Shown: positions 54,631 through 64,000 of the stretch, piece by piece | How positions within the stretch are numbered: position 1 is the first letter of the stretch | Layout: each line of letters starts with the position of its first letter | Notes under the pieces: generated by a model | Databases searched by the model: none | What the model was told of the DNA's origin: nothing | The model's input: only the letters and a program-made list of their open reading frames with translations | Program-made: the position numbers and the translations under genes | From: Photobacterium leiognathi | GTDB lineage: Bacteria > Pseudomonadota > Gammaproteobacteria > Enterobacterales > Vibrionaceae | Length of the DNA: 64,000 nucleotides | Assembly: GCF_030685535.1 (NCBI RefSeq) | Contig: NZ_CP131601.1 | Location: 1,736,001 to 1,800,000, forward strand | Direction: 5' to 3'

Positions 54631-54662
54631 AAAGCCGACAGTGCTTTCACACTGTCGGCTTT
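54631..54662. terminator. Bidirectional terminator between the NTPase and hrpA
   Basis: An 11-bp stem (agccgacagtg / cactgtcggct), 6-nt loop, with a T run on the minus strand. Confidence 0.88.
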
Positions 54663-54682
54663 CATTTATTCATGCGTGCTAA

Positions 54683-57600
54683 TTAACACTCACTAATCGC
54701 ATTACGTACACGTTTATCAGACACAGGATATGGTGTACCCAACTGCTGAGCAAAGTAGCTCACACGTAGCTCTTCAATCATCCAGCGGATCTCTTTTACC
54801 TTATCAGGTACTGGCTGCCCTTTCGGGATTTTGTTCAGTAGCTCTTTGTACTCGTTAACTACTGATTCAATCTTCAGGATATGTACACGATCTTTATTTG
54901 GATCGATTGGCAGTTTTTCCATTCGACGCTCAATGGCACGCATGTAACGCAGAATGTCTGGCAGACGTTTCCAACCACATTCAGTAGCAAAACCTTTGAA
55001 GATCAAACCTTCAATTTGTGCTTTGATATCTGACATCGCAAACGCCATGTTCAAATCAATACGACCTTTCAAGCGCTTACTGATGTTGAATGCCGTTGTT
55101 AAGATTGCTTCAACTTGTTTAGCAATATCTACAACCGTGTCGCCAAGCTCTGCACGAACAAACTCTTTCAGTGCTTCAAATGACTCAGGCTGCCATGCTA
55201 ATCCGCCTTTCTCTTCAATCAGCTTATCAACACCACAAGCAATACAATCATCAATCAGATCAAGTACTCGACCATAAGGGTTAAAATACAAACCTAGCTT
55301 CGATTTGTTCGGCAGGTTTGCATGAAGGTACTTAATTGGCGATGGTACGTTAAGCAGAATCAAACGACGTTGACCCGCTTGCATCGCATTGTTTTGCTGC
55401 TCTTCGGTTTCAAACAGTTTGATACCCACTGAATCTTTGTTATCCACCAGCGCAGGATACGCTTTAACTTCAAAGCCACCACGTTTCTGTTGATAACGCT
55501 CAGGTAGCGCACCAAAGCTCCATGTTTTCAAACCATCTTGCTCGATATCATCATCAGCAACTTGCGATAACGTCTCTTGAACCTTCTCTTTCAAGTTATC
55601 TTTCAGACCATAGATATCTTTGCTTTCACGTAACTTACGATTACGGTGATCAACCGCACGGTATGTGATTTTCAAGTGATCAGGGATCTGCTCTAAGTTC
55701 CAATCTTCACGCACAATTGTCACGCCACTCATACGCTTTAATTCTTTTTCTAAGGAATCTAGCAATGGCACTTCCATTGGCTTAACACGTGCTAAGAACG
55801 CATCGGCGTAGTTTGGTGCTGGTACAAAGTTACGTCGTAACGGCTTTGGCAATGATTTGATCAACGCAACAATCAACTCATGACGTAAACCCGGGATCTG
55901 CCAATCAAAACCATCAGGCTGAACTTGGTTCAAAATAGCCAATGGTACATGTACGGTCACACCATCGTTATCTTCACCCGGTTCAAACTGGTAGCTCAGT
56001 TTCAGCTTCAAGTTACCTTGATGCCAGAAGTTTGGATAATCCAAATCAGTAACATGGCTTGCATCACCACGGAATAGCATTTCACGCTCAAAGTTTAATA
56101 ACTCTGGGTTTTCTTTCGATGCTTGCTTCCACCACGTATCAAAGTGGCGACCTGACGTTGCTTTTAAGCCAATACGCTGATCGTAGAAGTTAAACAACTC
56201 ATCATCATCGATCAGAATGTCACGACGACGAGATTTATGCTCAAGCTCTTCAACTTCACGTAATAGTTTACGGTTTTGATGATAAAACTTATGGCGTGTA
56301 TCCCAATCCCCTTCTACCAATGCAGAGCGGATAAAGATCTCACGGGATAAAGTTGGATCAATACTGCCGTAATTCACTTTACGTTTAGCAACGACTGGAA
56401 TTCCGTATAGGGTTACTTTTTCAAACGCATGAACAGCAGCGGATTTTTTCTCCCAATGCGGTTCGCTATAACTACGTTTGATCAAGTGACCAGCTAATGG
56501 CTCAACCCACTCAGGTTGAATTTTCGCTGCCACACGTGCCCATAAACGAGAAGTTTCCACCAACTCAGCGGCCATAACCCATTTCGGCTGTTTCTTGAAA
56601 ATACCGGAGCCTGGGAAAATATTGTAACGAGCGTTACGCGCGCCTTGATATTCATTTTTCTCTTGGTCTTTCATACCAATATGAGAAAGCAAACCGCTTA
56701 ATAGCGAGATATGAATACTGTCGTAACCAGCTTCATTTCCGTTGAGTTTCAACTCAAGCTCTTTAATCACTTGGTTGATTTGGAAGTAGATGTCTTGCCA
56801 TTCGCGGATACGTAAGTAGTTAAGGTAATCTTTCTTACACAAACGGCGGAACTGATTATTAGACAGCTCTTTTTGCTGCTCTTGGATGTAATCCCATAAG
56901 TTTACAAACGCAACAAAGTCAGAATCTTTGTCATTGAAACGGCGGTGCTTCTCATCCGATTGTTGTTGCTTATCAGATGGTCGCTCACGAGGATCTTGGA
57001 TCGACAAACCTGCCGCAATGATCATCACTTCACGTAACGCACCATGCTTAGGTGCTTCTAACACCATACGTGCTAAACGAGGATCAATCGGTAAACGTGC
57101 TAGCTGTCGACCCATTGGCGATAGACGCTTACGTGGATCCGTCGCTTTCGGGTTAATGGCACCCAACTCTTCAAGCAGGCGAATACCGTCTTGAATATTT
57201 CGATTATCTGGCGCTTCTACAAATGGGAAGGCTTGGATATCACCTAAACCAATTGAGGTCATTTGTAGGATTACAGATGCAAGGTTAGTACGCAGAATTT
57301 CTGGATCGGTAAACTCTGGACGCGATAAGAAATCTTCCTCAGAGTAAAGACGAATACAGATACCTTCTTGAACACGACCACAACGCCCCATACGCTGATT
57401 AGCACTTGCTTGTGAAATCGGCTCTATAGGAAGACGCTGTACTTTGGTACGGTAGCTATAACGACTGATACGTGCCGTACCTGGATCGATAACGTACTTA
57501 ATACCCGGAACAGTAAGTGAGGTTTCAGCCACGTTAGTAGAAAGTACAATGCGACGACCTGAGTGCGATTGGAATACCCTATTCTGCTCACCTGCCGACA

Positions 57601-58597
57601 AACGTGCGTACAGTGGCAAAATTTCAGTATTACGCAGCTTACGTTTTTCTAACGCATCTGCTGTATCACGAATTTCACGTTCACCGTTCATGAAGATCAG
57701 GATATCGCCTTCACCTTCATCGCACAGTTCATCAACCGCATCAAAAATCGCATCCAATTGGTCACGATCGGTATCATCACCATCTTCAACCACAGGGCGG
57801 TAACGTACTTCTACTGGGTAAGTACGACCAGACACTTCAATAATGGGTGCATTGTTGAAATGTTTTGAAAAACGCTCAGGATCAATGGTTGCCGAAGTAA
57901 TGATTACTTTTAAATCAGGGCGCTTAGGTAATAACTCACGCAAGTAACCCATAATAAAATCAATGTTTAGGCTACGTTCGTGGGCTTCATCGATAATGAT
58001 GGTGTCGTACTGATTTAAGTAGCGATCGTGTTGAATTTCAGCCAGCAGAATACCGTCTGTCATCAACTTCACATGGCTATGCTCAGAGACTTGATCGTTA
58101 AATCGTACCTTGTAACCTACGTGCGAGCCCATTTCGCATTCCATTTCTTCTGCAATACGAGAAGCAACAGAGCGTGCAGCAAGACGACGAGGCTGAGTAT
58201 GACCAATCATGCCGTGGGTACCACGACCGATCTCTAAACAGATTTTAGGTAACTGGGTCGTTTTACCAGAACCTGTTTCACCCGCCACAATTACCACTTG
58301 GTTATTTAAAATCGCTTGTGCAATTTCATCTTTCTTTTGGCTTACAGGCAGCTGTGCTGGGTAAATAATTTTTGGACGCTGGGTACGACGACGCTCAACG
58401 GTTTGCATTGATTTCGCAATATCTACTGCAATCTCATCAAATACCGCATGTTTGGATTTTTCGTTTTTAATTTTTGATGCGCCTTGTACACGTTTGTGTA
58501 GACGAAACTGATCGCGCATCATGCAATCTTTTATCGCAGACTTTAATGTTTTTTCGTTATTCAACACGTCTGCTTGAGTATTATTCGACTGACTCAA
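54683..58597 (-). CDS. hrpA: ATP-dependent RNA helicase HrpA
   Basis: The 1304-aa DEAH helicase has full length for HrpA. Motifs include Walker A (IVAGETGSGKTTQLPKIC), GHTQPRRLAARSVA, DEAH (IIIDEAHERSLNIDF), TSATI, LSTNVAETSLTVPGI and QRMGRCGRVQEG, then the HA2, OB and long C-terminal HrpA-specific regions. In E. coli HrpA rescues stalled ribosomes and aids mRNA processing. The gene stands alone. Confidence 0.95.
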   Translation of the reverse strand: MSQSNNTQADVLNNEKTLKSAIKDCMMRDQFRLHKRVQGASKIKNEKSKHAVFDEIAVDIAKSMQTVERRRTQRPKIIYPAQLPVSQKKDEIAQAILNNQVVIVAGETGSGKTTQLPKICLEIGRGTHGMIGHTQPRRLAARSVASRIAEEMECEMGSHVGYKVRFNDQVSEHSHVKLMTDGILLAEIQHDRYLNQYDTIIIDEAHERSLNIDFIMGYLRELLPKRPDLKVIITSATIDPERFSKHFNNAPIIEVSGRTYPVEVRYRPVVEDGDDTDRDQLDAIFDAVDELCDEGEGDILIFMNGEREIRDTADALEKRKLRNTEILPLYARLSAGEQNRVFQSHSGRRIVLSTNVAETSLTVPGIKYVIDPGTARISRYSYRTKVQRLPIEPISQASANQRMGRCGRVQEGICIRLYSEEDFLSRPEFTDPEILRTNLASVILQMTSIGLGDIQAFPFVEAPDNRNIQDGIRLLEELGAINPKATDPRKRLSPMGRQLARLPIDPRLARMVLEAPKHGALREVMIIAAGLSIQDPRERPSDKQQQSDEKHRRFNDKDSDFVAFVNLWDYIQEQQKELSNNQFRRLCKKDYLNYLRIREWQDIYFQINQVIKELELKLNGNEAGYDSIHISLLSGLLSHIGMKDQEKNEYQGARNARYNIFPGSGIFKKQPKWVMAAELVETSRLWARVAAKIQPEWVEPLAGHLIKRSYSEPHWEKKSAAVHAFEKVTLYGIPVVAKRKVNYGSIDPTLSREIFIRSALVEGDWDTRHKFYHQNRKLLREVEELEHKSRRRDILIDDDELFNFYDQRIGLKATSGRHFDTWWKQASKENPELLNFEREMLFRGDASHVTDLDYPNFWHQGNLKLKLSYQFEPGEDNDGVTVHVPLAILNQVQPDGFDWQIPGLRHELIVALIKSLPKPLRRNFVPAPNYADAFLARVKPMEVPLLDSLEKELKRMSGVTIVREDWNLEQIPDHLKITYRAVDHRNRKLRESKDIYGLKDNLKEKVQETLSQVADDDIEQDGLKTWSFGALPERYQQKRGGFEVKAYPALVDNKDSVGIKLFETEEQQNNAMQAGQRRLILLNVPSPIKYLHANLPNKSKLGLYFNPYGRVLDLIDDCIACGVDKLIEEKGGLAWQPESFEALKEFVRAELGDTVVDIAKQVEAILTTAFNISKRLKGRIDLNMAFAMSDIKAQIEGLIFKGFATECGWKRLPDILRYMRAIERRMEKLPIDPNKDRVHILKIESVVNEYKELLNKIPKGQPVPDKVKEIRWMIEELRVSYFAQQLGTPYPVSDKRVRNAISEC

Positions 58598-58891
58598 TGT
58601 AATTCCTGTCTTTTCAATGACTAATGGATACCGAGAGTATCATGATGAAAGCTCGCTCAGTATCACTTGGCAATTCGAAATTTTTGTTAATTCTATCACA
58701 ATTGAAACGGTGTGAGAGCAGCTTAAAAGACAATTACTGGGGGGTAATGATGAGCATTAAGCCCAAGATGGAAAAGAATGGATAAAATTACGCTAATTAT
58801 GGTAAGTAAACAGGTGAAAACCCCAAACTTAGTCAATAAATAACAAGTTCGAGGCTTCAATGTGTGGAGCAAATTTCAGAGTAATTAAATG

Positions 58892-60289
58892 TTAAGCCGC
58901 TATTGCTTCTTCATCCTCATTGACTAAGTTCTTCAGCCACTTACGACCATAAATACGATAAGTCGTCAGCCCTGCTTTCACCACTTCTTCAGCCAAAATG
59001 GCGGTCAGTACCCAATGTAATGGTAAGCCAAAAACAATACCCGTGAGTACGGCTAAAGGAATGCCAATTCCCCATTGACCAAATATATCAATAAATATGC
59101 TGTATTTAATGTCGCCACCGCTACGCAATACACCACCAATGCCTACCATATTAAACACTTTTAAAAACATGCCTAATGCTAAAACCAACGTCACATTGAG
59201 TGACAGCTCCAAATTAGGTGTATTGGCTTTTGCTAACCATTCACCCACCAGCCCACTAGAGAACCAAATCGAAACACCCATAATGAACGCAATTGAAACG
59301 CTGATAACGAGAAATGACCATGATTGATGAAACGCCCGTTGATAGTTTTCCGCGCCTAACTCATGACCAAGAATGGTTGCTGCTGCCACTGAAAAACCAA
59401 AGAAAGCAGAGATCAACACCCCTTCGATTGGTGATAACAAACTAATAATTGCCAGTTCAGTCACACCTAATTTGGCAAAGATAATGCTATACACCAGCAC
59501 ACCCATTGCCCACGCACCATCATGAATAATCATTACGTACGCTACAGTAAAATAACGTTTTCGCGCTTTAGGTGTTCGTGCTGGCTCAATATCTTCAACA
59601 GTAGGGAGAACCTTTTTATAACTTATATAGGTAACCACGAGCAAAACCACTGTTTGTGCAGCACGAGAAATGGTTGTACCTAATGCAGCACCTGCTAGCC
59701 CCATTTCAGGAAAACCGTATAACCCAAAGATAAGTAATGCATTTAATACCGCATTAACAACCACAGCCAACAATCCGACATAGGTTGGCATTTTAGCTTC
59801 ACCGATGGCACGTAATGCAGATTCCAGTGGCACAACAACGGCGACAAAGATAATCGTCCAGCCCGATATGTATAAATAGTCATGGGCGTGTTTCACAAAA
59901 CTTGGATCATCACTGACCAGTGAAACAATCTGCTCTGGAAATACACGATATGCCACAGCAAAAGGTAAAGTTAATAAAATAGCGCATACCCAAGATTGTA
60001 ATAAGGTACGTCTAACCCCTTCCATCTTTCCTGCGCCAAAATATTGCGCAGCTAATACGCCTACAGCACCGCTAACACCCACAATCAATAGGAAATTGAA
60101 AAATACAATTCGGTTACCAATACCAACCGCTGCTACCTGTGCCTCACCCAGTTGTGACACCATAATAACGTCAACTAAACCAAGAACTGCAAATAACATT
60201 GACTGTAACGATACAGGCAAGGCTAAGCGCCATGTTTTTTGCCAAAATGTTTTATCTACTGAGCTTCGCCATTGTTGCATGATCGCCAC
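58892..60289 (-). CDS. MATE family efflux transporter
   Basis: The 465-aa protein has about 12 helices and the MATE repeat pattern (ALPVSLQSMLFAVLGLVDV, GIGNRIVFFNFLLIVGVS; second half AIISLLSPIEGVLISAFFGF). MATE pumps extrude cationic drugs or metabolites against Na+ or H+. It is divergent from an AraC-family regulator with 113 bp between the starts, so the pair may be a regulated unit. The substrate is not predictable. Confidence 0.9.
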   Translation of the reverse strand: MAIMQQWRSSVDKTFWQKTWRLALPVSLQSMLFAVLGLVDVIMVSQLGEAQVAAVGIGNRIVFFNFLLIVGVSGAVGVLAAQYFGAGKMEGVRRTLLQSWVCAILLTLPFAVAYRVFPEQIVSLVSDDPSFVKHAHDYLYISGWTIIFVAVVVPLESALRAIGEAKMPTYVGLLAVVVNAVLNALLIFGLYGFPEMGLAGAALGTTISRAAQTVVLLVVTYISYKKVLPTVEDIEPARTPKARKRYFTVAYVMIIHDGAWAMGVLVYSIIFAKLGVTELAIISLLSPIEGVLISAFFGFSVAAATILGHELGAENYQRAFHQSWSFLVISVSIAFIMGVSIWFSSGLVGEWLAKANTPNLELSLNVTLVLALGMFLKVFNMVGIGGVLRSGGDIKYSIFIDIFGQWGIGIPLAVLTGIVFGLPLHWVLTAILAEEVVKAGLTTYRIYGRKWLKNLVNEDEEAIAA

Positions 60290-60402
60290 CTATGTATTTG
60301 TTTTACTGTGAGAGCGATCATACCTAGCCTTGGCAAAAGGCGTTTATTCTAAGCCATCAAAAACCTTTGCCAAACTATCAACTTTTATTAAATAGGCTTG
60401 TT

Positions 60403-61263
60403 ATGGATAGCATTGATACTTTTACAATTTCGCCAAAATGCCAATCTATCATTATTGATCAGATCCAATCCATTGAGCTAGAAAGGCACAAAATCCTCCA
60501 ATGTGGAATAAATTACGGCAAAGAAGCGTTCAGTATTTACCGACGTAAACCAGAAATGTATATGCTGCTCTATACCACCAAAGGAAAAGGATTAATAAAG
60601 ACCCCAGAGAAAGAATGGTCATTAGAGGCTGGAAGTGTTATTTACATTCCACCAGCACAAGAGAACTGCTTTATTATCAATCCAGAAGATAACGAAGCAT
60701 TAGAATGGGATGTTGCATGGGTAATGCTTGAAAGTAATAGTCATTGGGATAAAAGCTTGCCTCATGATGTTTATTACAATGATTCACAGTCGTGTGATTT
60801 ACTGTTTAAAACTATCACCTGTTTAAATAATGCCTTAAGCTTTCGTTATCCTTTAGGGGATGCATTATGCCGAAGTATTACGGAACAAATTTGCTTATTG
60901 GTAGAAAATCGTTCTACATCATATGCCCCTAAAGCCCTCACTCGCTTAGAGCATGTCTTTCAACAAACCAAAAGTCAGCTTCATCACCCATGGCAAGTAA
61001 GTGACTTAGCGAAACTATATCCTTGCTCAGAGCCGCACTTTCATCGTTTATGTCAGCAATATTTCCAGCAAAGCCCAATCGCACATTTAACTCAGATCAG
61101 GATGGAGCATGCTGCTGGCTTATTAACCACTACTAACTGGTCAATTCAGCATATCAGTGATTTATGTGGCTACCCTAATCCCACCAACTTTAGTACCCGA
61201 TTTAAAGCATGGAGTCGTTTTACCCCTCGACAGTTCCGTAACCAATTTCAGTCTAAAAAGTAA
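60403..61263 (+). CDS. AraC-family transcriptional regulator
   Basis: The ATG at 60403 (with AGG 7 nt ahead) is the start; a TTG at 60367 would add 12 residues. An N-terminal cupin-like sensor (LLYTTKGKGLIKTPEKEW, LEAGSVIYIPPAQENCF) leads to the paired C-terminal HTH: WQVSDLAKLYPCSEPHFHRL and IQHISDLCGYPNPTNFSTRF. It is divergent from the MATE gene and is the natural candidate to control it. Confidence 0.87.
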   Translation: MDSIDTFTISPKCQSIIIDQIQSIELERHKILQCGINYGKEAFSIYRRKPEMYMLLYTTKGKGLIKTPEKEWSLEAGSVIYIPPAQENCFIINPEDNEALEWDVAWVMLESNSHWDKSLPHDVYYNDSQSCDLLFKTITCLNNALSFRYPLGDALCRSITEQICLLVENRSTSYAPKALTRLEHVFQQTKSQLHHPWQVSDLAKLYPCSEPHFHRLCQQYFQQSPIAHLTQIRMEHAAGLLTTTNWSIQHISDLCGYPNPTNFSTRFKAWSRFTPRQFRNQFQSKK

Positions 61264-61386
61264 ACAAAACCTGTAAAAACAAGCAGATTATTAGAATTTT
61301 TTTCTAACAGAAGCTTATATCAGTTAAGCTAATAACCATTAGATAGTTATTGCTTACACGTATATTGTTAGAGGAACAGGTGATCT

Positions 61387-62382
61387 ATGAAAAACGGCTT
61401 TATCTATAGTTACCAACTTGATGCCACCAATGCATCAAAGCCTTTAACGCTAGAACACATTAATCAATGGAGTAGTAATGATGGCTTGCTGTGGTTACAT
61501 CTCAACTATACCGACCCAGATGCCCTTGCGTGGATCCAAAGCAGTGCTCTACCTGACATCGAAAAAGATGCACTCACTACACGCCGTATTCGCCCACGCC
61601 TAAATCAAACAAAAGAAGGCTTCTTTCTTTCATTACGTGGGATCGATATCGAATCTAATACACATTCTGACGTACCAGCAGAAATGGTTTCCATTCGTGG
61701 TTACTACACTAAGAATATGATTATCACGACATCTGATCGCCCTGTTCGCGCTTTAGATCGTGTCTCTGCACATATCGTTGGCGGCTTTGGTCCAAAAACC
61801 ATTGGGGCATTCATCTTATGCCTATGTGATCACTTAACCAGCAATAAGATGGAAGTCATCGACACATTAGATGACAGACTGACGGCACTTGAAGATCAAG
61901 TGATGAACAACAGTGACGAAAATTTACGTAATAACATTGCCGTGCTTCGACGTGAAACTGTTTATCTTCGCCGTTATGTCACCCCGCAACGTGATGCTAT
62001 TGCTAAATTGCTTACCATTGATACCCCATTGTTAAGTCTTTCTGATAAACAGAAAATCCATGAAGTGAATGAAAAGCTCATCCATGTCTTAGATGACTTA
62101 AATGCAATTCGTGAACGTGCGAACGTGACACAAGAAGAACTAATGAGTTTACAATCTGAAGCCTTGAATCAGCGATTATATTTTCTCTCATTAATTACCA
62201 CAATATTCCTACCGTTAGGCTTTCTAACAGGATTATTAGGCGTTAACTTAGGCGGAATTCCTGGCGCACAATATCATTGGGCATTTTTTATTTTCTGTGG
62301 CCTATTATTTGGTGTGTTAATTTTGCAACTAGTGCTTTTTTATCGAAAAAATGGATATAAATTAATAATGACAATTAAATAA
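61387..62382 (+). CDS. zntB: Zinc transporter ZntB (CorA family)
   Basis: The 331-aa CorA-superfamily channel has a large cytosolic domain (LLWLHLNYTDPDALAWIQ, LSLRGIDIE), a long helical stalk (RRETVYLRRYVTPQRDAIAK) and two C-terminal helices with the GVN-type signature (LLGVNLGGIPGAQYHWAFF). Length and N-terminal features match ZntB rather than CorA. A GAGGAACAGGTG ribosome site precedes the ATG. It would move Zn2+ at the inner membrane. Confidence 0.87.
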   Translation: MKNGFIYSYQLDATNASKPLTLEHINQWSSNDGLLWLHLNYTDPDALAWIQSSALPDIEKDALTTRRIRPRLNQTKEGFFLSLRGIDIESNTHSDVPAEMVSIRGYYTKNMIITTSDRPVRALDRVSAHIVGGFGPKTIGAFILCLCDHLTSNKMEVIDTLDDRLTALEDQVMNNSDENLRNNIAVLRRETVYLRRYVTPQRDAIAKLLTIDTPLLSLSDKQKIHEVNEKLIHVLDDLNAIRERANVTQEELMSLQSEALNQRLYFLSLITTIFLPLGFLTGLLGVNLGGIPGAQYHWAFFIFCGLLFGVLILQLVLFYRKNGYKLIMTIK

Positions 62383-62482
62383 ATCACACTTATGTAATTC
62401 AATATTGTCAATTTCATACTTGATTAAATAAAAATATTATTAAATTATTAATATAGAAATAACTAAAATAATAAGGCTAATA

Positions 62483-62935
62483 ATGTTCAAATCTTTACGT
62501 ACGCTATTCCGACAATTAGTAAACGATACCAGTTGCGGTGATGCTGTTGATACCCCAACCCTGCACTTAGCCATGGCTTCTTTATTGTGTGAAGTTGCCA
62601 GTGCCGATCATGAACAGGATCCGAGAGAAGAGATCGCTAAACAACACTTGTTAATGAAATTGCTCGATATTAACGAGGTTGCTGCAAGTGACTTATTAAC
62701 CAAGGCACAACAACAAAGTGATGCGTCAGTATCCTTATACGATTTTACCAACAAATTACGTTCACTTGAGCAATCTGAGCGCTATCAACTCATTGAAGCT
62801 ATGTGGAAAGTTGCCTATGCCGATGGTATTATTGACCCACTAGAAGAAGCGGTGATCCGCCAAGTTTCAGAACTTATTTATCTTGAACATTCAGCTTTTA
62901 TTAAAGCAAAAATCAATGCCAAAAGTACAATGTGA
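62483..62935 (+). CDS. TerB family (tellurite resistance-like) protein
   Basis: The 150-aa acidic helical protein contains the TerB metal-binding repeats: MASLLCEVASADHEQDPRE and MWKVAYADGIIDPLEEAVIR. It is a stand-alone TerB without other ter genes. Function in vibrios is unknown. Confidence 0.88.
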   Translation: MFKSLRTLFRQLVNDTSCGDAVDTPTLHLAMASLLCEVASADHEQDPREEIAKQHLLMKLLDINEVAASDLLTKAQQQSDASVSLYDFTNKLRSLEQSERYQLIEAMWKVAYADGIIDPLEEAVIRQVSELIYLEHSAFIKAKINAKSTM

Positions 62936-62944
62936 TCATTTTTT

Positions 62945-62970
62945 AATAGAGCTAATTAATTAGCTCTATT
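62945..62970. terminator. Palindromic hairpin after the TerB gene
   Basis: A perfect 26-bp palindrome (aatagagctaatt / aattagctctatt) lies 9 bp after the stop; the T tract is short, so terminator strength is uncertain. Confidence 0.65.
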
Positions 62971-63055
62971 ATTCCAGCTCTTTATATTATCTTACATTTA
63001 TTAATCTTTTCCAAAAAATCATAAACAATATAATCTTCACAACGCATAGATTTAC

Positions 63056-64000
63056 TTATTTTATATCAATCACACGGCTGGCTTTTTTATATTTGATCCG
63101 CCAACCTTGCCAGCGTGGAAGTTCCCAACGTTTCGGATCCGCTTTACGATTCCCTTGAATATGATTAGCCACTACCAACTTACGTGGAATGTCGTACTCA
63201 ATCGCCATGACTAAATCCGTAAGTTTGACTTCTCTTGGGTACTGCTCATCAAATTCTTGCCTCTCCCATTCTGGGATCCCATCAAAAATAAAGTCACTAG
63301 GCTCGAACAACGCTAAGTCATCGATATGTTCAATGCCTAAATCATCAATTTGATCTGTTAGCCACTGAGTAATATCAACAGGCTTAGGCTGACGCTTCAC
63401 AAAATCAGCGTTATATAACCCTAGTGCCAAATACAAATTCCACTGTGAAATATCTGCAACAATTCGCGGGGCAAGTTCAGGCATAGCTTCACCTGCAAAT
63501 AGCATATCGATAATCGCAGATCGTGCTGATTGACCTTCTGGTTGTGTCCACGCTGTATCAATAACACGCCCAGCGTAAATACGTTGCATAGCCGTTTTAA
63601 AAGAGCCATCGGTTTGCTCAACGGTATCGCCTTGCACAATATCCCCAAGATCAGCATCAACTATTTGTGACATTGTCACAGGTGAACAGCACGTCGCCAA
63701 AATACGGTTTTGTTTTACACCTCGCCCTGGTAAAGCAAATTGATCAAACACCAACATCGCTTGAGATAGTTGGTTGTCCTCGACTTTACAATCAATCAGT
63801 GAATCTCTAGCACTATTTACTTCTACGATACCATTACTCATGGCTTGCTGACGTTTTTCACGACGAACAAAAACCAGTTCTGGTACTGCATTAATCACCG
63901 CATTTTGCCATTGTTCACGCTTAAATCGACTTGCCACGGTGAGATCGGGTAATTCAAGAATTTCACGCATTTGAACTGACAGTAATCGCGCTTCGGCAAG
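63056..64000 (-). CDS. C-terminal part of an HrpB-like DExH helicase-type protein, partial
   Basis: The frame is open to the right edge (LAEARLLSVQ precedes the internal ATG at 63970), so the N-terminal and any ATPase motifs are outside the window. What is seen resembles the post-helicase region of HrpB-like proteins (AMLVFDQFALPGRGVKQNRI, RIYAGRVIDTAWTQPEGQSA). The end differs from E. coli HrpB (DPKRWELPRWQGWRIKYKKA). No catalytic motif is inside the window, so the call rests on layout and memory. Confidence 0.5.
   Translation of the reverse strand, partial: LAEARLLSVQMREILELPDLTVASRFKREQWQNAVINAVPELVFVRREKRQQAMSNGIVEVNSARDSLIDCKVEDNQLSQAMLVFDQFALPGRGVKQNRILATCCSPVTMSQIVDADLGDIVQGDTVEQTDGSFKTAMQRIYAGRVIDTAWTQPEGQSARSAIIDMLFAGEAMPELAPRIVADISQWNLYLALGLYNADFVKRQPKPVDITQWLTDQIDDLGIEHIDDLALFEPSDFIFDGIPEWERQEFDEQYPREVKLTDLVMAIEYDIPRKLVVANHIQGNRKADPKRWELPRWQGWRIKYKKASRVIDIK

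Noticed and set aside
54954..58237. Several plus-strand open frames inside hrpA
   Set aside because: Shadows of hrpA codon structure; Ser/Arg-rich translations without family motifs.

Overview
The window reads as chromosomal DNA of a marine gammaproteobacterium of the Vibrionaceae, most likely Photobacterium or a close relative. The grounds are moderate-to-low GC by eye, NqrB, SulA with a classical LexA box, Gsk, HrpA, NagE/NagK, a class I HMG-CoA reductase, DUF3334- and DUF3802-type proteins, a CARB-like class A beta-lactamase and many c-di-GMP and chemotaxis proteins. I saw no rRNA, tRNA, insertion sequence, prophage or CRISPR array. Genus assignment is inference; no search was run.

Layout. 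0-7.7 kb: the 3' part of a CNNM/CBS membrane protein, a two-subunit 2-oxoacid:ferredoxin oxidoreductase (korAB), a tandem pair of Tpx peroxiredoxins (one cytosolic, one exported and lacking the resolving cysteine), a decayed membrane-protein gene, and AlkB. 7.7-18.7 kb: an EAL phosphodiesterase, a lone type IV pilin-like protein, a CARB-type beta-lactamase, a TauE/SafE transporter, SOS-regulated sulA, an APC antiporter, a diguanylate cyclase, and a DEAD-box helicase whose P-loop glycine is replaced by isoleucine. 18.8-24.2 kb: a c-di-GMP block on the minus strand in transcription order DGC-DGC-EAL-DGC, the first three genes overlapping; the last cyclase carries a periplasmic CxxCH haem-type motif. 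24.4-33 kb: nagK, tapT, a chemoreceptor, a response regulator-CheC protein overlapping a PAS-GGDEF cyclase, and a DUF3334 (CheX-like) protein.

33-46.6 kb: acyltransferase, a four-gene minus-strand run (HMG-CoA reductase, K+ channel, two GTPases), GFA-type protein, an OmpR/histidine-kinase pair, nagE without an EIIA domain, a PAP2 phosphatase, and a copper-type pair (CopL-like Cys-rich secreted protein plus DUF411/CopG). 46.7-54.6 kb: a stretch with signs of decay: a CIA30-domain gene, a DUF2786 gene and gsk each carry one in-frame stop with family-like coding sequence continuing beyond it; an orphan nqrB with no other nqr gene; and a very AT-rich P-loop (KAP-like) NTPase that looks horizontally acquired. 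54.7-64 kb: hrpA, a MATE exporter divergent from an AraC regulator, zntB, a TerB-like protein, and the C-terminal part of an HrpB-like protein running off the right edge.

How the parts fit: the window is rich in c-di-GMP and chemotaxis signalling (five GGDEF cyclases, two EAL proteins, one MCP, a CheC response regulator and a CheX-like protein between 7.7 and 32.7 kb). Amino-sugar use is represented by nagK and nagE. The most unusual observations are the overlapping DGC-DGC-EAL genes with a putative haem-sensing DGC, the 1-Cys exported Tpx partner, the P-loop-defective DEAD-box protein, the orphan nqrB, the isolated KAP-like NTPase, and the cluster of single-codon gene disruptions.
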